From Tetrahymena elliotti 4EA (lineage: Eukaryota > Ciliophora > Oligohymenophorea > Hymenostomatida > Tetrahymenidae), in assembly GCA_000231825.2 (NCBI GenBank), contig JH720341.1:387766-451765 (forward strand): a stretch of 64,000 bases of DNA, written 5' to 3'. Numbering within the stretch: the stretch's first letter is position 1; each line of letters begins with the position of its first letter. Made by a program: the position numbers and the translations under genes. Under the pieces are notes generated by a model that did not search any database, was not told where the DNA came from, and saw only the letters and a program-made list of their open reading frames with translations. Shown one piece after another: positions 59,125-64,000 of this stretch.

Positions 59125-62100
59125 TCAGACTATTATTATTTAATCATTATTTTGACTTAGTTCTATTTTTATATTATTTCTTTCATTTGCTGTACCAATT
59201 TTTGTGATCTCTTAATTTAGTTAATGTTATGTGTTAAATGTATCAATTATCAAATGTATTTTATTTTATTTATTTACACACTTTAAGTAAATTGGAAGAC
59301 CTATTACTTCAAAAAAGAAACCAAGTAAAAAAAGCAAATTAAAAACTATCAAAATAATTGTTGCACTAAATCCATCATTTAAAAATGAATTAACATCTTC
59401 TTGATCTAAAAGGGTTTTGTTTTTATTTTATTGATAGAATTAGTAAAAAATTATCATATAAATCCATGTGGCTGCCAAGAAAAGATCTCCTGAACCCTTA
59501 ATCAAGGTTAAAATAAAGTATTTATATGGTCTATAATACAAAGTCATAAGTGAAGTAGCTACATTCAAAATAGTGCAAATATAGCATAGGCATTAAGGGT
59601 AATCAACTATCAGATATATTAATGTTACAATTAATATTTTTTTAACAAAGTAAATAAAGTGATAATTTTTGATTAACCATGATTAATCAAATTTTTATTG
59701 TTATAGTCTTATAAAGAAAAATTCAAAATAATTTTATGAATTTTTAAAGTAAGTAGAATTATAATTTTTGTAAAACCATATCAAAGAAATGGCAAAAACT
59801 GATATTACTAAAAATGCTGTATAGGTACTCCATCTACTCAGCCAGTTACTAGTGCGTATACTTTATATTTAAATGTTTACAGATATGATCACTATCAACA
59901 AATTTACTTCATTTTCTTAACTTAATCTCACCATTAAAAAATTGACTACTTTTTAGATTTTTTCAGATATGTTTTTTGATTTTATTTAAGGGTAGAATAA
60001 ATATTTTAGGATTTAAAAAATTATAAACAAAATCATTAGAGACAAATATTTAATAAATATTATTTCACAGTTGACTGAGAAAGAATCTCTGAACCCTAAC
60101 CTATCAAATTAAATATCTCCAGAGCTGCTTACATATTCATCTATATTATTTCCAAATAAAGAAAATCCAGTATCAAATTTGTTGTCTTAATATTCAGGCA
60201 TTCTTTTATAAACAAATGTTCCAAACAGAGACAAGAAGGTATAAAAATTTATAGGAATACTAATTTTAACTAATAAAAACATTGAAGTTGGCTATATTGA
60301 ATTCAAAAAGTAAAACAAAAACTAAAGATCTCTTATAGAATCAATAAAAACTTAGTTTTTAGGTGTAATTAATTTTATTTAGTTAATCATCTACTGTTTT
60401 TTATCATCAATTAGGAGCATGTATGGTCCAATACTAAATTAGAATGGCTACTTTGAATATTTTGGGTTCAGGACTATTCTGTTTTTGTAATCTACAAAAA
60501 TATTTGATATTTTAAAAATGAGACTAGCATGACTGACGTTAATACTCTTCTTGATACTTATTTCCAAGATTATTTAATTATTCCTAGCTATTTCATAGCT
60601 CTTTATTTCATAATATTAAGAAGGAATCTCACTTATAGTCAGTAAGAATATATTATTGATTCCATTTTTTGTAATTATATCACTCAGATAATCTATATTT
60701 ACTTCAAAATCTATAATTATTTTATATTACCCATTTTCTGTGACTAAACTATACAAAAGATTAAATAATGCATAACAAGTATTACCCATTATTGGGTCGT
60801 ATACAATACCACTTCCTTTTTAGCACATGCACTACTTATTTACATCTAAAATTTGGTTACTATGGCAGCTTAAGCAATTTTATTCTGATGGACCATCACA
60901 TGTTAAGCACTCATAATGACAATTAGAACAAGTTTAGGTCATTTTATCATAATATTCATTAGATTAGCACTTTGAACAGTAATATTTTTCAATTTTTAAG
61001 TCATCATAATATCCTTTAGAGCAGAAGCAATCGGGTGGGTTAATTCTATCTCCCTTACACTACAAACAATTATCATCTGAGTATTGACATGTTTGACATT
61101 TATTTTTACAAATAATAGGCTCACAGTCTTTAGAAATAGGATCATTTGGTAAATTTTTAAAATATCTAGGATCACAGTTGCATAAGGGAGGGTTTATTCT
61201 ACCTTCACTACAAGCTAAGCAATTTGTAGAATCAAAACATGAAGAACACTATTTTTAACAAGCTAAAAATAAATTAAACTTTGAAAAAAATTTAATATTA
61301 TTTACTTTAGCACTATTGCAAATTATCTAAATATTAATTTTCTAATTGACAATTACAAATAGGAAGTACTTAGTTGGTTTATTTACACGAAAGACAATTT
61401 TGAGGGTTTCCAGAGCATGTCTTACAAGTAGGTGAGCAAACTATTTTATGAAATAAAATATATGATATTATTAGAGATAAAAAATATAAAACTACATTTG
61501 CACTTTTTTAATGTAGAGTCAAAATAAGTTCCATCTTTGCACTAACATTTATTTAAAGGATCCATCATAGGATCTTAGCATTTACTACAAGCATTTAAAT
61601 CTGTATAAGAAATCTCAACACAATAAGGTATGATTAATTTTGAATCTTAGCACCTTAAATTAGCTGGATTGAAGAAATATACAGTTTAGTCAAACTATCT
61701 TTTAGAGTTGCATTAATCTGAAGGAACTGCTTAGCCATCTAATAACGAATATCCTTGCTTCGGATATATGCATTTCATATTTTGTCTATTTATGTAAACA
61801 AAACAAGGATCATTCAAATCATAATCTAAATAATAAAATCCCTCTCTGTAAAGCTCTAAGTTGTTAAAATAAAAGATTGGAGTGGCCAAATTCTCTATCT
61901 ATTTTCCAATTTAAAAATTTAGATATGGAGGGTATTATATGAAATAATATATGGAATTCTCTATTTCTATTTCTTCAGTTTAATAATTTAGCACTACATT
62001 AAACTTAACTGTCTATAAAGATGATGAATAGAAAACCGACTCAACAACTACAACTAATTGAATATTTTTATAAATAAAAAAGAAGAAATTTTTAGATTAA

Positions 62101-64000
62101 ATAAAAAACATTACAGAAAAAATTAGGGCTAAGTGAATTAAACCTAACATATTTGAGAGTTTGGCAAATCGATAAAACACAAATTTCTAGCTTAGGTTGT
62201 AAGTCAAAGAGACTTTAAATAAATTTAAATTGTAAAATTTCCATTGTCAAGTAGTTCACAGATAGAAAACAAAAGTTATAAGATTAAAGAGAAGATTCTT
62301 TGATATTTATTGAAATTGCAAAAATATTAGAAGATAATTAAGAGTTCAAATAAGCATAGGTTTGATATTAAGAATCAATGAGAAAACCATAAATGTGGCT
62401 AATCTATTAAGTGAAAACCGATTATGAAAAATATTACTAGTGATTGTAACTATTCAAGATCATGTATTTATTAGAAAATTCATCTAGATTATATTAACTA
62501 AAATCCAAATCAAAAACTTTAATCAAATCACTGTAAGATTATCTAGCAAGGATAGATTCAAAATTTTTCATACTTTAGTGACCTATTTAATTATTATATT
62601 ATTGTAAGCTGTAATCTATGTATTTTAATTTAAGAATTGATTACCTTACAAAATCCAGTTGTTGGTATTTATAAATTCGCCACAAAAAATTGATGACAAA
62701 GGAAAATTTGGAGATTTCATCACAAAAACTAATGAAGGATCTATTAAAATATTTTTTATATTCTAACTAGTTTTTTAGTGATAAAAAGAGACTGGAGAGT
62801 TTTAATATTTTACTATTAGAAAAATGTCTATTAAATTTGTATAAAACCCAATCCAAATTTGTTATCCGTTTTCAACAGGAGCAAATATTAGAGGCTCATT
62901 AACACCAAAAACCAAATTTAAATATATTAATTAAGAATCTATAAAAGCCACTAAAGAAAAGATATGAATATTTTCATCAATCATGTAAAGAATTGAAAAA
63001 TAACTACCAATATTTAAAGGGAGAGGGATTCTTAAAACAAAGTTAAATGAAATAAAAAATGAGTTAGTTCCCCTTTTTATCTTAAGAAAGTTATTCTTTG
63101 TAACAAAATCTTATTGAGTATATTAATTAGCATTTGTGCAATCAATTAAAGTTTTTTAAATTGTAATCTAAATATTCTCTCTACTCTATATTTTAAAGTA
63201 TTTATCAATACATTATTTACCATCATCTAAAACACCCAAATTGCATTATCCTGTAATTTAAAAATTAACATTTTCTTTTATTATAAAAGAATTAATTAAA
63301 TATTTTTGATAGAATAAAGTTTTTGTTTACCATCATCTCCTCTCGGAAATAGAAACTCTTTACATTTAATATCAGAAAAGCAGGTAATACAATATTTTGG
63401 ACATGGTTAGCAGCCTGTCCCATTAAAAAAATGTCCATCTGCACATTCGCAATTTGTTTAAAACTCAGCCATTTATGCTGTCTAGCAAGTTTTTTAAAAA
63501 TCCCACTCACAAGTTTACCAAGAAGCTTGAAAGGAAGAAAATTAAGCTCCACTACAAGAACTTTCACAAGTATATTGCTATTTATCTTATTTGATATAAT
63601 TACTATTATTTGAGCACATAATACAGTCACTCCCATCTAAGTTCATTTAAATAGAACAACTATCGCATTCTTCAAAAAAGGTTCCCTAATAAATTTTTAC
63701 TTACCTTTGGTTGTATTGATAATGACGTTAAAAATAATAAATTAAATTACATTAAATAAAACCTTACTTAAGAAAAATATTTCTATTAGTTACTATATTA
63801 GGATCATTAGTATTGTAACTGTAATTTTAAATTACTAATATTACAGTACCGATTTAAGGTTGGTTTATTTATTATGACTAAAAAATTAAATTACCATTCA
63901 AATAAACAGTTTTAAGAACCAAATTGTAATTTTAAGAGAGTATAATTGTAATTCTATACCATGTATCATAATTAATTTGATAAAGATTACTTGAAGAATA
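59125..64000 (-). CDS. multi-domain cysteine-rich membrane protein, tandem copy C (5' end outside window)
   Basis: A close paralogue of copy B, entering from the right edge. Visible parts are a beta-rich exon at the edge (DTWYRITIILSQNYNLVLK), a Cys block (ECDSCSIQMNLDGSDCIMC, near 63670-63590), a second beta region with QQIWIGFYTN-type strands near 62870, a second Cys block (61600-60800, with repeated C-x2-C pairs), and the membrane part with YPQCLCYICTILNVATSL, RPYKYF, DLFLAATWIYMIIFYQF and FSATIILIVFNLLFLLGFF. The tail is longer and more polar than that of B, ending ELSQNNDQIIIV at TGA 59125. The conserved YPQ...RPYKY...LLDQ..V...L core shows B and C arose by duplication. Introns not fully resolved. 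Confidence 0.7.

Noticed and set aside
63431..63613. Plus-strand 60-codon frame
   Set aside because: Antisense to the Cys-rich exon of copy C.
1..64000. tRNA, rRNA, CRISPR, transposon, telomere and viral signals
   Set aside because: Looked for T-arm motifs, repeat-spacer arrays, inverted-repeat-flanked transposase frames and CCCCAA repeats by eye on both strands; none seen. A tRNA scan would be decisive.

Overview
The window is ciliate macronuclear-type DNA, most like Tetrahymena or a close relative. It is very AT-rich (impression, not counted). Every convincing gene uses TAA and TAG as glutamine codons and stops only at TGA. Genes are broken by short AT-rich GT...AG introns of mostly 45-270 bp, and AT-rich spacers of 0.3-1.5 kb separate them. 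A standard-code reading shreds all of these genes, so I built the gene models by hand, reading TGA as the only stop and placing introns where the frame and protein family required them. I saw no rRNA, tRNA, CRISPR array, transposon or virus.

Layout. 0.0-9.2 kb: the end of a divergent alpha-tubulin-like gene, a leucine-rich-repeat protein, a long coiled-coil protein, a short unknown protein and a single-pass membrane protein. 10.5-18.7 kb: conserved eukaryotic genes, namely an IST1-type ESCRT-III regulator with a huge Gln/Asn tail, LSM12, prefoldin subunit 3 and a MED20-like Mediator subunit. 19-21.7 kb: a helical-repeat protein with a mitochondrial-looking N-terminus. 22.9-25.7 kb: a seven-helix receptor fused to a phosphatidylinositol-phosphate kinase. 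26-29.4 kb: an SFT2-like Golgi protein and a second LRR protein. 30.6-35 kb: a membrane hybrid histidine kinase with receiver domain. 35.7-38.9 kb: a HEAT/TOG-like protein. 40.7-42 kb: a cAMP-receptor-like GPCR. 43.5-46.8 kb: a cyclic-nucleotide-domain potassium channel carrying a zinc knuckle. 47.1 kb to the window end: three tandem minus-strand paralogues of a large secreted or membrane cysteine-rich protein. The last one runs off the right edge.

The window is notable for signalling and cell-surface genes: GPCR-PIPK, histidine kinase, GPCR, CNBD channel and the cysteine-rich receptors. These are single nuclear genes, not an operon, so their proximity does not by itself imply a shared pathway. 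The strongest leads are the receptor-kinase fusion, the channel with a CCHC knuckle, the prion-like tail on IST1, the tandem receptor array in which one member lacks the membrane part, and two GC-richer spacer islands that fold into nested stems.

Exon boundaries are inferred from frame, GT/AG and family similarity. The overall gene calls are firmer than individual junctions.
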